A stretch of 5,925 nt of DNA from contig JABMQV010000760.1 in the NCBI GenBank assembly GCA_013203065.1, positions 1 through 5,925 on the forward strand, given 5' to 3'. Under the pieces are notes generated by a model that did no database searches, was not told where the DNA came from, and worked only from the letters and a program-made list of their open reading frames with translations. Position 1 is the stretch's first letter; every line of letters begins with the position of its first letter. A program made the translations under genes and the position numbers. Positions 5,867-5,925 of this stretch are shown here, one piece after another. This stretch comes from Desulfobacteraceae bacterium. Lineage in GTDB: Bacteria > Desulfobacterota > DSM-4660 > Desulfatiglandales > Desulfatiglandaceae.

Positions 5867-5925
5867 TTTCGCCCATCGGTTGTAATGTGACCCTAGCCGT
5901 TGCGCCGAGTCGAACCCTTTGAGAA
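5867..5925 (-). other. Right-edge segment upstream of ftsE, unassigned
   Basis: Only 59 bp are visible. On the minus strand two frames are open to the edge. One is the ftsE frame itself. The other reads through VRLGATARVTLQPMGESDSA and ends in TAA at 5841, overlapping ftsE by 26 bp. The third frame closes at a TAG (5893-5895) after ten codons. An upstream gene could end in either of the last two, but nothing is recognisable. No promoter hexamers were found here, so the cluster's promoter probably lies outside the window. Confidence 0.4.

Noticed and set aside
5885..5915. GGGTTCGACTC on the minus strand as the T-arm of a tRNA.
   Set aside because: The bases after the loop do not pair with those before it, and no acceptor or anticodon arm fits in the visible sequence.

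Overview
The window carries the 3'-to-5' end of a cell-envelope/cell-division gene cluster and the start of a ribosomal RNA operon. Every feature I can support is on the minus strand, so transcription runs from right to left. The organism is a Gram-negative-type bacterium. An FtsEX/EnvC-like set sits beside a periplasmic C-terminal processing protease, and the Gram-negative gene content plus the leader and 16S sequence suggest a Desulfobacterota (former Deltaproteobacteria) member. That placement is an inference; only about 54 nt of 16S is present.

Layout in transcription order: (1) ftsE (5866-5210), ftsX (5213-4320) and an envC-type murein hydrolase activator (4323-3151) are joined by two 4-bp ATGA stop/start overlaps, so they are almost certainly one translationally coupled unit. 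(2) A 250-bp gap (3150-2900) contains a sigma-54-like -24/-12 site, an alternative sigma-70-like site, a possible 24-codon membrane smORF and an imperfect inverted repeat. (3) ctpA (2899-1568) is an S41 serine protease with a signal peptide, a PDZ domain and an intact Ser/Lys/Gln catalytic set. (4) A 140-bp gap precedes a TTG-initiated DegT/DnrJ/EryC1/StrS sugar aminotransferase (1427-273). (5) Tandem rrn promoters P1 and P2, a boxA antiterminator and a short leader hairpin lead into the 5' end of a 16S rRNA gene that runs off the left edge.

How it works together: FtsE (ATPase) and FtsX (membrane transducer) are known to control septal peptidoglycan amidases through a periplasmic coiled-coil LytM-like partner. 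The degenerate third gene fits that partner. A CtpA-type protease next door could process or degrade periplasmic cell-wall hydrolases or their activators, as known CtpA/Prc proteases do elsewhere. The aminotransferase probably makes an amino sugar for surface polysaccharide and looks functionally separate.

I see no mobile element, CRISPR array, tRNA or clearly new multi-gene system. The items most worth a second look are the C25G change in universally conserved helix 1 of the 16S rRNA, the sigma-54-like site with a possible smORF before ctpA, and the lack of a ribosome binding site at the envC start.
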